A DNA stretch of 62,362 nucleotides from Sporosarcina luteola (GTDB taxonomy: Bacteria; Bacillota; Bacilli; Bacillales_A; Planococcaceae): positions 1-62,362 of the forward strand of contig NZ_BJYL01000036.1 of assembly GCF_007991495.1 (NCBI RefSeq), in the 5' to 3' direction. Below, piece by piece: positions 1 to 9,197 of the stretch (its first letter is position 1; each line of letters opens with the position of its first letter). The notes beneath the pieces are model-generated. The model was not told the origin of the DNA. It saw nothing but the letters and a program-made list of their open reading frames with translations, and made no database searches. The position numbers and the translations under genes are program-made.

Positions 1-8
1 TTACAAAA

Positions 9-41
9 ACAGTCCATCTTTAATTTGATGGACTGTTATTT
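9..41 (+). terminator. Intrinsic terminator of a gene left of the window
   Basis: A perfect 10-bp stem (9-18 with 27-36) with an 8-nt AT-rich loop is followed by a short T-rich tail and preceded by an A-run, so it could work in both directions. The gene it serves lies outside the window. Confidence 0.75.
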
Positions 42-105
42 AATGCGGTAAAATAGTTTATTTGCTATGATGGTAGAGGTACGTACAACTTGAGGAGGGT
101 TTTTG

Positions 106-777
106 TTGAATCAAAAATACGCTGCATATATCGATCATACATTATTAAAGGCAGATGCTACGAAAGAAGAAATAATTGCGTTATGTGAAGAGGCGAAAAC
201 TTATTCATTCGCATCAGTATGCGTTAATCCAACATGGGTCAAAACGGCGTCAGAGCTTCTACAAGGAACAACAGTGAAGGTTTGTACCGTTATCGGTTTC
301 CCTTTAGGGGCTTCCACAACAACAGTCAAAGCTTTCGAAACGAAAGATGCGATTGAAAATGGCGCAGGGGAAATCGATATGGTCATTAATATCGGAGCAT
401 TGCGTAGCGGTGATGATGACTTGGTCGGCCAAGATATTGCGGCTGTTGTTGAGGCTGCAAGAGGTAAAGCGATTGTAAAAGTGATCATTGAAACTTCATT
501 GCTTACAGACCAGGAAAAACGTAAGGCTTGCGAATTGTCACGCGCGGCTGGAGCGGATTTTGTTAAAACGTCAACAGGTTTCTCCACTGGCGGAGCCACT
601 GCTGAAGATGTTAAGCTGATGCGTGGCGTAGTAGGACCGGAAATGGGCGTCAAAGCTTCTGGCGGGGTCCGCAGCTTCGATGATTTGCAAAAGATGATCG
701 ACGCAGGCGCAACACGAATCGGAGCAAGTTCCGGCGTACAAATCATGCAAGGGTTGCAAGGCGATACAGCATATTGA
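106..777 (+). CDS. deoC: Deoxyribose-phosphate aldolase
   Basis: Cytosolic class I aldolase that reversibly splits 2-deoxyribose 5-phosphate into glyceraldehyde 3-phosphate and acetaldehyde in deoxynucleoside catabolism. The 223-residue length is normal. The Schiff-base lysine lies in the motif DFVKTSTGF (Lys154), with the partner residues Asp91 (GEIDMV) and Lys183 (VKASGG) present. Two TTG codons sit in tandem at 103 and 106; the strong GAGGAGGG Shine-Dalgarno at 92-99 is better spaced for 106, so I use that start. It stands alone, not with the nucleoside transport and phosphorylase genes that accompany it in some Bacillales. The next gene, rpsU, has its own promoter. Confidence 0.95.
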   Translation: MNQKYAAYIDHTLLKADATKEEIIALCEEAKTYSFASVCVNPTWVKTASELLQGTTVKVCTVIGFPLGASTTTVKAFETKDAIENGAGEIDMVINIGALRSGDDDLVGQDIAAVVEAARGKAIVKVIIETSLLTDQEKRKACELSRAAGADFVKTSTGFSTGGATAEDVKLMRGVVGPEMGVKASGGVRSFDDLQKMIDAGATRIGASSGVQIMQGLQGDTAY

Positions 778-839
778 TGGGCTGAAATCTTAAAAAAACG
801 CATTCCACTATTTTACTAAGATATTTTGAAAGTTTTTTA

Positions 840-868
840 TTGACCATATTGGGATATTAAGATATAAT
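840..868 (+). promoter_or_regulatory. Sigma-A promoter of rpsU
   Basis: TTGACC (840-845) and a perfect TATAAT (863-868) are separated by exactly 17 bp. The rpsU start is about 60 bp downstream, consistent with high expression of a ribosomal protein. Confidence 0.85.
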
Positions 869-926
869 TTTTTGTACAAGGAGTAAAACCTTGTTCGAAG
901 TGTGCTCGGAGGGAGGGACAAGAGAT

Positions 927-1100
927 ATGACGAAAACTGTCGTTCGCAAAAATGAATCGCTTGAAGATGCTCTTCGCCGCTTCAAACGTACTGTATCAAA
1001 AAGTGGTACAATACAAGAGGTAAGAAAGCGTGAGTTCTACGAGAAACCAAGTGTCAAACGTAAAAAGAAGTCTGAGGCTGCTCGTAAGCGTAAATTCTAA
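927..1100 (+). CDS. rpsU: 30S ribosomal protein S21
   Basis: Small basic protein of the 30S subunit, 57 residues, the usual bacillal length. The sequence begins [19 protein letters not shown] and ends in a Lys/Arg-rich tail ([14 protein letters not shown]) typical of S21. The open frame extends upstream to a TTG at 891, but the Shine-Dalgarno GGAGGGA at 910-916 and the family's N-terminus place the start at ATG 927. It is flanked by its own promoter and terminator, so it is probably monocistronic. Confidence 0.97.
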   Translation: MTKTVVRKNESLEDALRRFKRTVSKSGTIQEVRKREFYEKPSVKRKKKSEAARKRKF

Positions 1101-1143
1101 TATCTGTCCATATTGAAATAGCAATTTAAGCATGTTATGCATG

Positions 1144-1182
1144 AAACCGGAGAGTCCATTGGATTTTCCGGTTTTTTATTTT
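1144..1182 (+). terminator. Intrinsic terminator after rpsU
   Basis: Stem AAACCGGA (1144-1151) with TCCGGTTT (1167-1174), followed by a T-rich tract. It separates rpsU from the nfeD promoter. Confidence 0.85.
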
Positions 1183-1212
1183 TATAAATGAACAAAATTC
1201 ATTCTAATAGAA

Positions 1213-1239
1213 TGAAACTTTTTAGCAATCCGATACGTA
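1213..1239 (+). promoter_or_regulatory. Sigma-W-type ECF promoter of nfeD-floA
   Basis: TGAAAC (1213-1218) followed by a T-run and CGTA (1236-1239), spacer 17 bp. This matches the B. subtilis sigma-W consensus (TGAAAC, 16-17 bp, CGTA). The orthologous yqeZ-yqfA-yqfB operon of B. subtilis is a known sigma-W target. The match is seen in sequence; regulation is inferred. Confidence 0.75.
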
Positions 1240-1281
1240 AAGAAGGTATAATTGTAAATAGAGAAAGAGGTGAACAAAAAG

Positions 1282-2628
1282 ATGCGTAAAATGATAGGGA
1301 AGTTCATCCTGTTCATTTTATTTCTATCCGTCATTTCTATTCCATTTTCACACACTTCAGCAAATGCAGATAAAGTGTACCATGTGAAAATTAATAAAGA
1401 AGTGGAAAAAGGACTCTACGCTTATTTAAAACGGTCTTTTCGTGAAGCGGAAGCTGCGGAAGCCAAAGCGATCATCCTTGAAATCGATACACTTGGAGGC
1501 TTTACCGACGCGGCAGGCGAGATTGGAAAACTGATGGATGAGACGGAACCTGAAATCATAGCCTACATCAATTACAAGGCTATATCTGCGGGGGCATATA
1601 TCGCACTCCATGCAGAAAAAATCTACATGTCTCCAAACGGTAAAATCGGCGCTGCCCAGGCCGTTGAAGGTACTACCGGAAATGCCGTGGACGTTAAAGC
1701 GCATAGTTATTGGGTGGCGGAAATGAAGAGCGCTGCCGAAACACATGAACGTAATCCGATGTATGCGATGGCTATGGCTGAACCGTCAATCGAACTGGAT
1801 AAATATCGAGCAGGAGCAGGAAAATTGTTGACGCTCACAGCAAGCGAAGCAGCGGAGGAAGAAGTCGGTTACAGTAATGGGACTGTCTCTTCATTCGATG
1901 AGCTTTTGGAAGTGAACGAACTGCAAGATGCCGAAATCGTTGCGACGAAAGTGTCTTTTGCCGAAGGGATTGCGCGTTTCATCACACATCCGATTGTTGT
2001 ACCGATCTTGCTGTCGATCGCTGGCCTCGGCCTTGTCGTTGAGCTGTATTCTCCTGGTTTTGGTGTTCCGGGTACAATGGCGATTACTTCGTTGTTCCTT
2101 TTCTTTTTCGGACATCTTGTCGCAGGCCTTGCGGGTTATGAGACGCTGATTCTTTTTCTGGTGGGCGTTGTGCTCATTGCGTTGGAGTTTTTCATAGCAG
2201 GTGGAATTGCCGGGGTTCTCGGTGCGGTTGCTATTGTTGTTAGTATCATTTTGGCGGGTGGCAATCCGATGTTCATGGCTTATGCTGTCTTGATCGCGAT
2301 AGCTGTTGCCGTCAGTGGGATGGTGATCATAATGAAGTTTTTTGGAAGGAAATTGCACTTGCTCAACAAGATGGTGCTCATGGATTCGACAGATACTGAA
2401 AGTGGGTATGTCTCGAATGTCAATAGAACCGAACTGCTTGGCAAGAAGGCGAAAACGGTTACTCCACTCAGACCGTCGGGAACGATCGATATGGATGGAG
2501 AAAGAATCGATGTCGTTTCACAAGGAAGTTACATCGACCGAGACAAACATGTTATCATAGTGAAGGTTGAAGGTTCCCGGATTGTTGTAAGGGAAGTCGA
2601 AGAAAAGGGGGAAATGAATAATGGCTGA
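1282..2628 (+). CDS. nfeD: Long-form NfeD membrane serine protease (YqeZ-like)
   Basis: Membrane protein of 448 residues pairing a ClpP/SppA-like serine protease domain with a multi-pass membrane region and a C-terminal NfeD OB-fold. The N-terminus is a signal peptide (hydrophobic [11 protein letters not shown], Ala-x-Ala site near residue 29). The protease half contains LEIDTLGGF and ISAGAYIA with the candidate nucleophile serine. Hydrophobic segments cover roughly residues 235-355. The GTG at 1270 overlaps the Shine-Dalgarno; ATG 1282, eight bases after AGAGGTGA, is more likely. Its last 8 bases overlap floA, and the family acts with flotillins in membrane stress and lipid-domain upkeep. 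Confidence 0.88.
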   Translation: MRKMIGKFILFILFLSVISIPFSHTSANADKVYHVKINKEVEKGLYAYLKRSFREAEAAEAKAIILEIDTLGGFTDAAGEIGKLMDETEPEIIAYINYKAISAGAYIALHAEKIYMSPNGKIGAAQAVEGTTGNAVDVKAHSYWVAEMKSAAETHERNPMYAMAMAEPSIELDKYRAGAGKLLTLTASEAAEEEVGYSNGTVSSFDELLEVNELQDAEIVATKVSFAEGIARFITHPIVVPILLSIAGLGLVVELYSPGFGVPGTMAITSLFLFFFGHLVAGLAGYETLILFLVGVVLIALEFFIAGGIAGVLGAVAIVVSIILAGGNPMFMAYAVLIAIAVAVSGMVIIMKFFGRKLHLLNKMVLMDSTDTESGYVSNVNRTELLGKKAKTVTPLRPSGTIDMDGERIDVVSQGSYIDRDKHVIIVKVEGSRIVVREVEEKGEMNNG

Positions 2629-3634
2629 ACTATTAGGTACTGGCAGCTTTATTGTAACTGTCGCAATCATCATCGGAGTGATCATCTTATTATCCGTGTT
2701 TTTCACGCTCGTCCCTGTAACATTGTGGATTTCCGCAATGGCTGCTGGTGTACGCGTTAGCATTTTCACATTGATCGGTATGCGTCTACGTAGGGTTATC
2801 CCGAGTAGGGTTGTCAATCCGCTAATTAAAGCACATAAAGCGGGCCTGACTGTGTCAATCAATCAATTGGAAAGTCACTACCTTGCTGGTGGTAATGTTG
2901 ACCGTGTCGTTAATGCTTTAATTGCGGCACATCGTGCAAATATTGAATTGACATTTGAACGTGCAGCAGCGATCGATCTTGCGGGTCGTGATGTACTGGA
3001 AGCAGTTCAAATGTCCGTTAACCCGAAAGTTATTGAAACACCATTCATTGCTGGTGTTGCGATGAACGGTATTGAAGTGAAAGCGAAGGCGCGGATTACG
3101 GTTCGTGCAAACATTGACCGACTTGTCGGTGGTGCGGGTGAAGAAACTGTAGTTGCCCGTGTAGGTGAAGGTATCGTTTCTACAATCGGTTCTTCAGTGG
3201 ACCATGCAAAAGTTCTTGAAAATCCGGATTTGATTTCTCAAACAGTGTTGGCAAAAGGTCTTGACTCTGGGACGGCATTTGAAATCTTATCCATCGATAT
3301 TGCGGACGTTGACATCGGCAAAAATATCGGTGCCGAGCTTCAAACTGAACAAGCGATGGCCGACAAAAATATTGCACAAGCGAAAGCGGAAGAACGCCGT
3401 GCGATGGCTGTTGCGAACGAACAGGAAATGAAAGCGAAAGTCCAAGAGATGCGTGCGAAAGTGGTTGGAGCTGAGGCTGAAGTTCCTTTAGCGATGGCAG
3501 AAGCGCTTCGAACAGGCAATATTGGCATTATGGATTATATGAACTACAAAAATATTCAAGCAGATACAGGTATGCGTGATTCCATTAGTAAAATCGGTGG
3601 AGAGCAGCAGAAACCGGACCCAACAAAAGAGTGA
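2621..3634 (+). CDS. floA: Flotillin-like SPFH protein FloA
   Basis: Lipid-raft scaffold of 337 residues. An N-terminal hydrophobic hairpin (about residues 8-45) anchors it to the inner leaflet, an SPFH domain follows, and an Ala/Glu-rich helical region (about 235-290) is the usual oligomerisation segment. Repeated short motifs such as [19 protein letters not shown] mark the coiled region. The start overlaps the nfeD stop (ATGGCTGA), giving translational coupling. FloA organises functional membrane microdomains in B. subtilis; NfeD partners are conserved next to it. Confidence 0.93.
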   Translation: MAELLGTGSFIVTVAIIIGVIILLSVFFTLVPVTLWISAMAAGVRVSIFTLIGMRLRRVIPSRVVNPLIKAHKAGLTVSINQLESHYLAGGNVDRVVNALIAAHRANIELTFERAAAIDLAGRDVLEAVQMSVNPKVIETPFIAGVAMNGIEVKAKARITVRANIDRLVGGAGEETVVARVGEGIVSTIGSSVDHAKVLENPDLISQTVLAKGLDSGTAFEILSIDIADVDIGKNIGAELQTEQAMADKNIAQAKAEERRAMAVANEQEMKAKVQEMRAKVVGAEAEVPLAMAEALRTGNIGIMDYMNYKNIQADTGMRDSISKIGGEQQKPDPTKE

Positions 3635-3671
3635 CGTTTGAGCGGATAATTCCCGGAAAGGGGATGCACAG

Positions 3672-4163
3672 ATGGAAATACTAATTTTGGTTGTCTTCGG
3701 TATCATCAGTATGCTCTTCAAAGGGAAAAAAACCGGAGAAGCACCGAAGACAGAAACGAAACGGCCTCCTGCACAAACGGAAGTGCCAGATCCATTACGG
3801 AAATTAAAAGAGATGTCCCAAGAAATGTATAAGGAAATTCAACGGGAGTTTCAGACGGAAATTGAGGAGCCGCCGAGCAGGCAATCGCCGCCGGTTACTC
3901 AAGCTCCGGTCGTAACAGTTCCGAGAGAAACCCCTAAAGTTGATCGGCCGGAAACTTCACGACAAACTCGTCCGACTAAGGAGAAAAAACAGGATAGATC
4001 ATCTGCACGGGAAACCCATCGCGGTCGTTTATCAGCTCATCAAGGTAAGCCTGTATGGGAAAAACCTGTCGAAAATCACGAATTGATTCCTAGAAGTGAC
4101 CAAGATCTCATAAAAGGCATCATTTTCTCCGAAATTTTAGGACCACCTAAATCAAAACAATAA
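3672..4163 (+). CDS. YqfB-like hypothetical protein of the nfeD-floA operon
   Basis: A 163-residue protein with one N-terminal hydrophobic segment (EILILVVFGIISMLF) and then a long charged, Pro/Gln/Arg-rich low-complexity middle. A short conserved-looking end contains DLIKGIIFSEILGPPKSK. Position after floA matches B. subtilis yqfB, the third gene of the sigma-W operon; I assign family by position and by the terminal motif, not by known function. It is likely a membrane-anchored, partly disordered accessory of the flotillin system. A Shine-Dalgarno AAAGGGG precedes the ATG, and a terminator follows. Confidence 0.75.
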   Translation: MEILILVVFGIISMLFKGKKTGEAPKTETKRPPAQTEVPDPLRKLKEMSQEMYKEIQREFQTEIEEPPSRQSPPVTQAPVVTVPRETPKVDRPETSRQTRPTKEKKQDRSSARETHRGRLSAHQGKPVWEKPVENHELIPRSDQDLIKGIIFSEILGPPKSKQ

Positions 4164-4170
4164 TCATTGA

Positions 4171-4208
4171 CCCCTTATCCAAATCATAGGCTTGGATAGG
4201 GGGTTTTA
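4171..4208 (+). terminator. Intrinsic terminator whose 3' arm is also the yqfC ribosome binding site
   Basis: A 12-bp stem pairs 4171-4182 with 4192-4203 (one T-G wobble), followed by TTTTATC. The 3' arm, GGATAGGGGG, is the only Shine-Dalgarno in front of the yqfC TTG start at 4211. Confidence 0.8.
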
Positions 4209-4210
4209 TC

Positions 4211-4468
4211 TTGAAAAAACTATTTAAAATGAACTCATCCGTAACGATTGATGAATTTACATCTATACGGATAACAGGCCCTTATTCTTTATTGAAATTG
4301 GGGCCCGATTATGCCGCTATCCGTAGCGGGGACCACGTCATTGAGGCAACTGGAGAGGAATTGATTGTGGAAACATTGTCGGAAGAAATAGCAGTATTTT
4401 CATTTGAATCCATTTCCCATATGACGATCAAAGAAATCAGAGACGGACAGGATGCCTATGATTCATAA
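4211..4468 (+). CDS. yqfC: Sporulation protein YqfC
   Basis: Small (85 residues) beta-rich protein of the YabP/YqfC family, a mother-cell sporulation product in B. subtilis (sigma-E regulon). The fold is recognisable from the alternating hydrophobic pattern and the segment SFESISHMTIKEIRDG. The start is TTG, and its Shine-Dalgarno lies inside the preceding terminator hairpin. The next gene, yqfD, begins inside its last 17 bases, as in other Bacillales. I see no convincing sigma-E promoter, though CATAGGCT at 4185-4192 loosely resembles a -10. Confidence 0.85.
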   Translation: MKKLFKMNSSVTIDEFTSIRITGPYSLLKLGPDYAAIRSGDHVIEATGEELIVETLSEEIAVFSFESISHMTIKEIRDGQDAYDS

Positions 4469-5546
4469 CCGATACGTAGTTGCGTTTTCAGGGAAAAATG
4501 ATCCGACCAAGTTTCTAAGTTTCATTGCAAGATCAGGAGTTAAAATCGTAAGTATTACGGAAACCGGAGATGGAGTGCAGTTTAAGACAGATAAGAAGGG
4601 CATAGCATTCATACGCAAAAATCGGCGTCGGTTTAAGATGAAAGTATCGATTAGACGGGCGGATGAAGGATCGGTGGAGAAGCGGCTGTTCACATCCTAT
4701 CGCTTTCTGATAGCATGTATCATCCCGCTAGCCGCATCGTTATTTCTGTGGAAAATCGAGATTGAAACCGATACGCCAGAGGTGGCTGATCGGATTGAAG
4801 TCAAACTGGAAAAGGCATCTATCTTGAAGTACCGCCCACTTTCAACCATTCCGGATGAAGGGGAAATACGTAGGGTGCTCATGTCTGAAGACCCAGCTCT
4901 TTCCTGGGTAAGATTCAAAAGATCCGGGGCGACACTGACGATCATTCCAATGCTCTCACCGAAATTGAATGAACTTGCTGAGAAAGACGGAGCACCATCC
5001 GATTTGATTGCTAGGACAGGGGGTGTCGTTACTGGGTTTCAATTGAGCAGGGGTGAAAGGGTGGCCCGTATACACGAAACGGTGAAAAAGGGCGATTTAC
5101 TTGCAACGGGTATATTGGAGCAAGGGGATAAAACAGCAGTCGTTGGCGCAGAAGGCTCGGTATATGCAGACTTTTGGTCAGAATATAACTTTAAAATTCC
5201 AAAGACGATCGATTATCATTTGCTAGGGGAAGAGAATGTCATCGTTAATTGGCAATCACCGATTGTTTGGAGAGAAGGGAAGTTACCTTTATTCCGTTCT
5301 TTCATCCAAACCGAGCATGTCAGGAATGATCGCATCGAACAATTTGAACTATCGGAAGGCATGGAGGAAACAATCATCCTTCCATTAATAAAGTACAAGA
5401 TTTTGTCAGAAATGCAGTCGGATCTAATTATAAAGGATGAAAACATTTTACACCTGACGTTCGGAAATGATACAGTTGAGGGGACTATATTATTTTTAAT
5501 GAATGAGAATATAGCGATAAAAAGACCGATATCCCAAGGAGACTGA
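4452..5546 (+). CDS. yqfD: Sporulation protein YqfD
   Basis: Membrane protein of 364 residues, required for efficient sporulation in B. subtilis. An N-terminal basic region (about 1-85) precedes a single clear membrane segment (FLIACIIPLAASLFLW, about residues 85-100). A large extracytoplasmic part follows, with the VKKGDLLATGILEQGD turn typical of the family. The ATG at 4452 overlaps yqfC; ATG 4458 is an alternative. It ends 5 bases before phoH, so yqfC-yqfD-phoH form one transcription unit. Confidence 0.88.
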   Translation: MPMIHNRYVVAFSGKNDPTKFLSFIARSGVKIVSITETGDGVQFKTDKKGIAFIRKNRRRFKMKVSIRRADEGSVEKRLFTSYRFLIACIIPLAASLFLWKIEIETDTPEVADRIEVKLEKASILKYRPLSTIPDEGEIRRVLMSEDPALSWVRFKRSGATLTIIPMLSPKLNELAEKDGAPSDLIARTGGVVTGFQLSRGERVARIHETVKKGDLLATGILEQGDKTAVVGAEGSVYADFWSEYNFKIPKTIDYHLLGEENVIVNWQSPIVWREGKLPLFRSFIQTEHVRNDRIEQFELSEGMEETIILPLIKYKILSEMQSDLIIKDENILHLTFGNDTVEGTILFLMNENIAIKRPISQGD

Positions 5547-5551
5547 AACTA

Positions 5552-6511
5552 TTGAGCGAACAAGTGATTCAACTTCATATTGAGGAACCGAATGAGGCCG
5601 TCATGCTTCTTGGCATTTCCGATCAGAATTTGAAAATGATTGAAGAATCAATGAATATTTCTATCCTTACACGTGGTGATACAATTTCATTAGCCGGGCA
5701 GGAAGAAGATATCATTGCAGGAAAGTTTCTACTTGAACAGCTTTTGAAGGTAATACGAAAAGGGATCAACATCAATTTACGCGATATTTCAACAGCGATT
5801 GAAATGGTGAAGAACGGAACTATTGAATATTTTGCTGAGCTATATGATGAGGAAGTTGCCCGGACGACAAAAGGAAAAGCGATCCGCGCTAAGACAATAG
5901 GCCAACGGGAGTATATTCAAGCGATCAGGAAAAACGATCTCGTTTTTTGTATTGGTCCTGCAGGTACGGGAAAGACGTACTTAGCGGTTGTACTGGCAGT
6001 CCAGGCGATGAAAACGGGATCTGTCAAACGGATCATTTTAACGCGTCCTGCTGTCGAGGCCGGAGAAAGCCTAGGCTTCCTTCCCGGGGATTTGAAAGAA
6101 AAGGTAGATCCCTATTTGCGTCCGTTGTATGACGCTCTGCATGACGTTCTGGGCGCCGAGCATACGGAAAGGCTAATTGAGCGCGGGGTTATTGAAATCG
6201 CTCCACTGGCCTATATGAGAGGGCGTACACTGGATGATGCCTTCGTCATCCTTGATGAAGCCCAAAATACAACGCAAGCGCAAATGAAAATGTTTTTGAC
6301 ACGACTCGGTTTCGGATCGAAAATGGTCATTACCGGCGATAAAACGCAGATTGATCTCCCTCGCGGCGCAGGTTCGGGACTTATCGCATCTGAGTCTATC
6401 TTGAAAAAAGTGTCTGAAATACACTTTCAATATTTAGAACAGGGCGATGTAGTCCGGCATCCAATTGTGGCAAAAATCATTGAAGCGTATGAAAGTGAGC
6501 AGTCATCTTAA
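5552..6511 (+). CDS. phoH: PhoH-like ATPase
   Basis: Cytosolic P-loop ATPase of 319 residues, the normal length. Walker A GPAGTGKT is at residues 135-142, the PhoH signature SLGFLPGDLKEKVDPYLRPL follows, and the Walker B-like segment is AFVILDEAQN. The N-terminal region is KH-like. PhoH proteins are linked to RNA metabolism, and the conserved neighbourhood with ybeY supports an rRNA role, though exact substrates are unknown. The TTG start follows AAGGAGA at 5536-5542. A hairpin overlaps its stop codon. Confidence 0.93.
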   Translation: MSEQVIQLHIEEPNEAVMLLGISDQNLKMIEESMNISILTRGDTISLAGQEEDIIAGKFLLEQLLKVIRKGININLRDISTAIEMVKNGTIEYFAELYDEEVARTTKGKAIRAKTIGQREYIQAIRKNDLVFCIGPAGTGKTYLAVVLAVQAMKTGSVKRIILTRPAVEAGESLGFLPGDLKEKVDPYLRPLYDALHDVLGAEHTERLIERGVIEIAPLAYMRGRTLDDAFVILDEAQNTTQAQMKMFLTRLGFGSKMVITGDKTQIDLPRGAGSGLIASESILKKVSEIHFQYLEQGDVVRHPIVAKIIEAYESEQSS

Positions 6512-6525
6512 AATGACTGCTCTTT
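6497..6525 (+). terminator. Hairpin across the phoH stop codon
   Basis: A perfect 10-bp stem (6497-6506 with 6513-6522) has the phoH TAA in its loop. Only three T residues follow, so it may be a weak terminator or a processing/attenuation hairpin before pgpH. Confidence 0.5.
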
Positions 6526-6573
6526 CAACATTCCAATGTACAATGAATAGATAAAGAGATAGGGGGGGTATTT

Positions 6574-8700
6574 GTGTTCAGACCTGTGATAAAACTTTTT
6601 AAGTCATTGAAGTTCAAATATTTATCTTTATTCGTAATTGGCCTGGCTGCTATCGCTTTATTTTCATTGATGTTTGGCAATGTAAAGCAGGAGACGTATG
6701 AATTACATGAATTTAAGATTTCTCCAAAAACAATCCGTTCCTTAAAAACAGTAGAGGACACGGTAAAGACCGAGCAGGAAAAACGTAGAATCGAAGCCGA
6801 AGTAACACCTTTCTATCAGTTTTCCGAAGACATTGTAAAGAATAGACAAGCCATTGCAACATCATTATTCGATTTTCTTATTGAAGTGAAGCAAGAGAAT
6901 GTTCCTGGTCCTGAAGATCCGGAGAAACAAGAAAGAAGTAAATCCGAACAGATTAAGAAAGTCAGTGAGAACTTTTCGAAACTTGCGGAAGAGGAGCCAG
7001 GCCTGCGCCTGACGGATGAGGCAATTGCGAGTCTTTTGACGAAGGGAACCGCTGAACTAAGAAAAATGCAGAAAGAGATTGTAAGTATAATAGGTGAGGA
7101 ATTATCCAAGCCTGTTCGAAGTGGTGATCTTTCCACTGTACGTTATGAAGTGGAACGAAAGCTGCGCTTGTCGGATGCTATCCCTCCAACAGAGTTGCAG
7201 ACACTGATTACACTTAGTCGGTCGCTCGTTGTGGAAACGGAAACAATTAATGAAACATTGACGGATAAAAGAATCGAAGAAGAAAAAAATGCGGTTGAAC
7301 CGACCCGAATTCTGCAAGGACAAGTTATCGTCAGGGAAGGGCAGTTCATCGACTCGGAAATTTACCGTCAATTGGAATTGACAGGTTTATTGACAAATCA
7401 ATCCTCATCTAAACCGATGATCGGTTTGATTTTATACGTCATTTTTGTTTCAGCAATCGTTTATTTACATTTTATGACGTGGGACGAGGAAAACGGCAAG
7501 AAGAAAAAATCATTGCTGATCATCTACACGATCTTTTTCATTCTAGTCATTATGATGAAACTGCTTAGTTTGATTGACAAGGAATTTGACGTTCAGGTTG
7601 CTTTTTTATTCCCTACAGCCCTTGCGCCCTTGCTCGTAAAATTATTAACGAACGAGCGACTTGCGTACATGATGACAATCATTACAGCTGCTACAGCAGG
7701 TATCATGCTGCAAGAAGGCTTTTCTGCCATTATGCAAATGGAAATTGCCCTATACATTCTGTTCGGCGGAGTGCTAAGCATTTATATACTTGGGAATAAT
7801 GGTCGCCGGTCAAATATTTTACGGACAAGCCTTGGTGTAGGAGTTTCTAATATTCTATTCATTGGTTTCTATTTGCTTATGACACAGTCGTCATACGAGT
7901 TGTCAGAGTTAGCCTTTTACTTAATTGCAGCGTTGACTTCAGGAATTTTGTCCGGTGCATTAACGATTGGTCTTATGCCTTTCTTCGAATCAGCATTTGG
8001 CCTGCTTTCCGATATGAGACTCATTGAATTATCGAATCCAAATCATCCTTTACTGAAGAAAGTGTTAACTGAAACGCCAGGTACATACCATCATAGCGTC
8101 ATGGTAGCTAATTTAGCGGATGCGGCTTGTGAATCTGTCGGCGCGAATGGATTGCTTGCACGTGTCGGAAGCTATTATCATGATATCGGAAAGACTGTGA
8201 GGCCTCACTTCTTCATTGAAAATCAACATGGGCTCATGAATCCGCATGATGAATTGCCACCGGATAAAAGCCGTGATATCATTATTGCCCACGCAACTGA
8301 TGGAGCAGAAATTTTAGCGAAACATAAAATGCCGATTGAGATTGTCGATATTGCAAGACAGCACCATGGTACAAGCTTATTAAAATTCTTTTTTGTAAAG
8401 GCTAAGGAAATGGGACAAGATGTAGTAGAAGATGATTTCCGTTATCCCGGACCGAAGCCGCAGACAAAGGAGATTGCAATCATCTCAATTGCGGATAGTT
8501 GTGAAGCGGCAGTCCGATCGTTGAAGGAACCGACTCCGGAAAAAATTGAAAAGCTAGTCAAATCGATTATAGCCGGTAAATTGAACGACGGACAATTCGA
8601 TGAATGCGATCTCTCCATGCGGGAATTAAGGAAAATCGAAAAAGTCATTTGCGAAACATTGAACGGCATTTTCCATAGCCGGATTGAATATCCGGAATGA
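6574..8700 (+). CDS. pgpH: HD-domain c-di-AMP phosphodiesterase PgpH (YqfF)
   Basis: Large membrane protein (708 residues) of the 7TMR-HD family that hydrolyses cyclic di-AMP. The N-terminus has one membrane helix (about 12-35) and a long extracytoplasmic domain. Seven hydrophobic helices follow (about 285-490), then a cytosolic HD phosphohydrolase domain with YHHSVMVANLADAA, YYHDIGK and a downstream HGT motif. The start is GTG at 6574 after a G-rich Shine-Dalgarno. The gene overlaps the upstream extension of ybeY, matching the conserved phoH-pgpH-ybeY order. It links c-di-AMP control to the wall and osmotic functions encoded nearby. Confidence 0.94.
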   Translation: MFRPVIKLFKSLKFKYLSLFVIGLAAIALFSLMFGNVKQETYELHEFKISPKTIRSLKTVEDTVKTEQEKRRIEAEVTPFYQFSEDIVKNRQAIATSLFDFLIEVKQENVPGPEDPEKQERSKSEQIKKVSENFSKLAEEEPGLRLTDEAIASLLTKGTAELRKMQKEIVSIIGEELSKPVRSGDLSTVRYEVERKLRLSDAIPPTELQTLITLSRSLVVETETINETLTDKRIEEEKNAVEPTRILQGQVIVREGQFIDSEIYRQLELTGLLTNQSSSKPMIGLILYVIFVSAIVYLHFMTWDEENGKKKKSLLIIYTIFFILVIMMKLLSLIDKEFDVQVAFLFPTALAPLLVKLLTNERLAYMMTIITAATAGIMLQEGFSAIMQMEIALYILFGGVLSIYILGNNGRRSNILRTSLGVGVSNILFIGFYLLMTQSSYELSELAFYLIAALTSGILSGALTIGLMPFFESAFGLLSDMRLIELSNPNHPLLKKVLTETPGTYHHSVMVANLADAACESVGANGLLARVGSYYHDIGKTVRPHFFIENQHGLMNPHDELPPDKSRDIIIAHATDGAEILAKHKMPIEIVDIARQHHGTSLLKFFFVKAKEMGQDVVEDDFRYPGPKPQTKEIAIISIADSCEAAVRSLKEPTPEKIEKLVKSIIAGKLNDGQFDECDLSMRELRKIEKVICETLNGIFHSRIEYPE

Positions 8701-8719
8701 TCAGAAGGAAGGCGATAAA

Positions 8720-9190
8720 ATGCTGGATATTTATTTTAACGATGAAACAGGAAAAGTGACAGATGATAGTAGACAACTAATTCAGGATGTTTTAAATCAT
8801 GCTGCCAAGATGGAAGAACTTTCGGGTAACCCTGAAGTCTCCGTAACATTTATGACAGACGAAGAAATTCGAAAAATCAATGCAGAATATAGGGGCAAAG
8901 ACAAAGCAACGGATGTTATTTCATTTGCCCTTGAAGAAATGTCTGAAGGTGAAATAGCGATTATACAAGAAGAAAATATGCCGATCGTCCTTGGAGACAT
9001 TCTCATTTCAGTCGAAACTGCAAATCGGCAGGCAGCTGAATACGGTCATGACGAGCGGCGCGAAATTGGATTCCTTGCCTTACACGGATTTCTCCATTTA
9101 CTTGGGTACGATCATATGACTGAAGAAGATGAGAAAGAGATGTTCGGAAGGCAGCGGGAAATTCTATCCTCATTCGGACTTGAGAGGTGA
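8720..9190 (+). CDS. ybeY: Endoribonuclease YbeY
   Basis: Zinc-dependent endoribonuclease of 156 residues involved in 16S rRNA 3' maturation and ribosome quality control. The metal site HGFLHLLGYDH (residues 122-132) is complete. The frame is open upstream to 8684, but AGAAGGAAGG at 8703-8712 and family length favour ATG 8720. It sits between pgpH and dgkA, the usual bacillal arrangement, and its stop overlaps the dgkA ribosome binding region. Confidence 0.95.
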   Translation: MLDIYFNDETGKVTDDSRQLIQDVLNHAAKMEELSGNPEVSVTFMTDEEIRKINAEYRGKDKATDVISFALEEMSEGEIAIIQEENMPIVLGDILISVETANRQAAEYGHDERREIGFLALHGFLHLLGYDHMTEEDEKEMFGRQREILSSFGLER

Positions 9191-9197
9191 GGAGGGG

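Noticed and set aside
201..803. 200-codon minus-strand ORF opposite deoC
   Set aside because: Shadow of deoC, with low-complexity Ser/Thr/Pro composition and no ribosome binding site.
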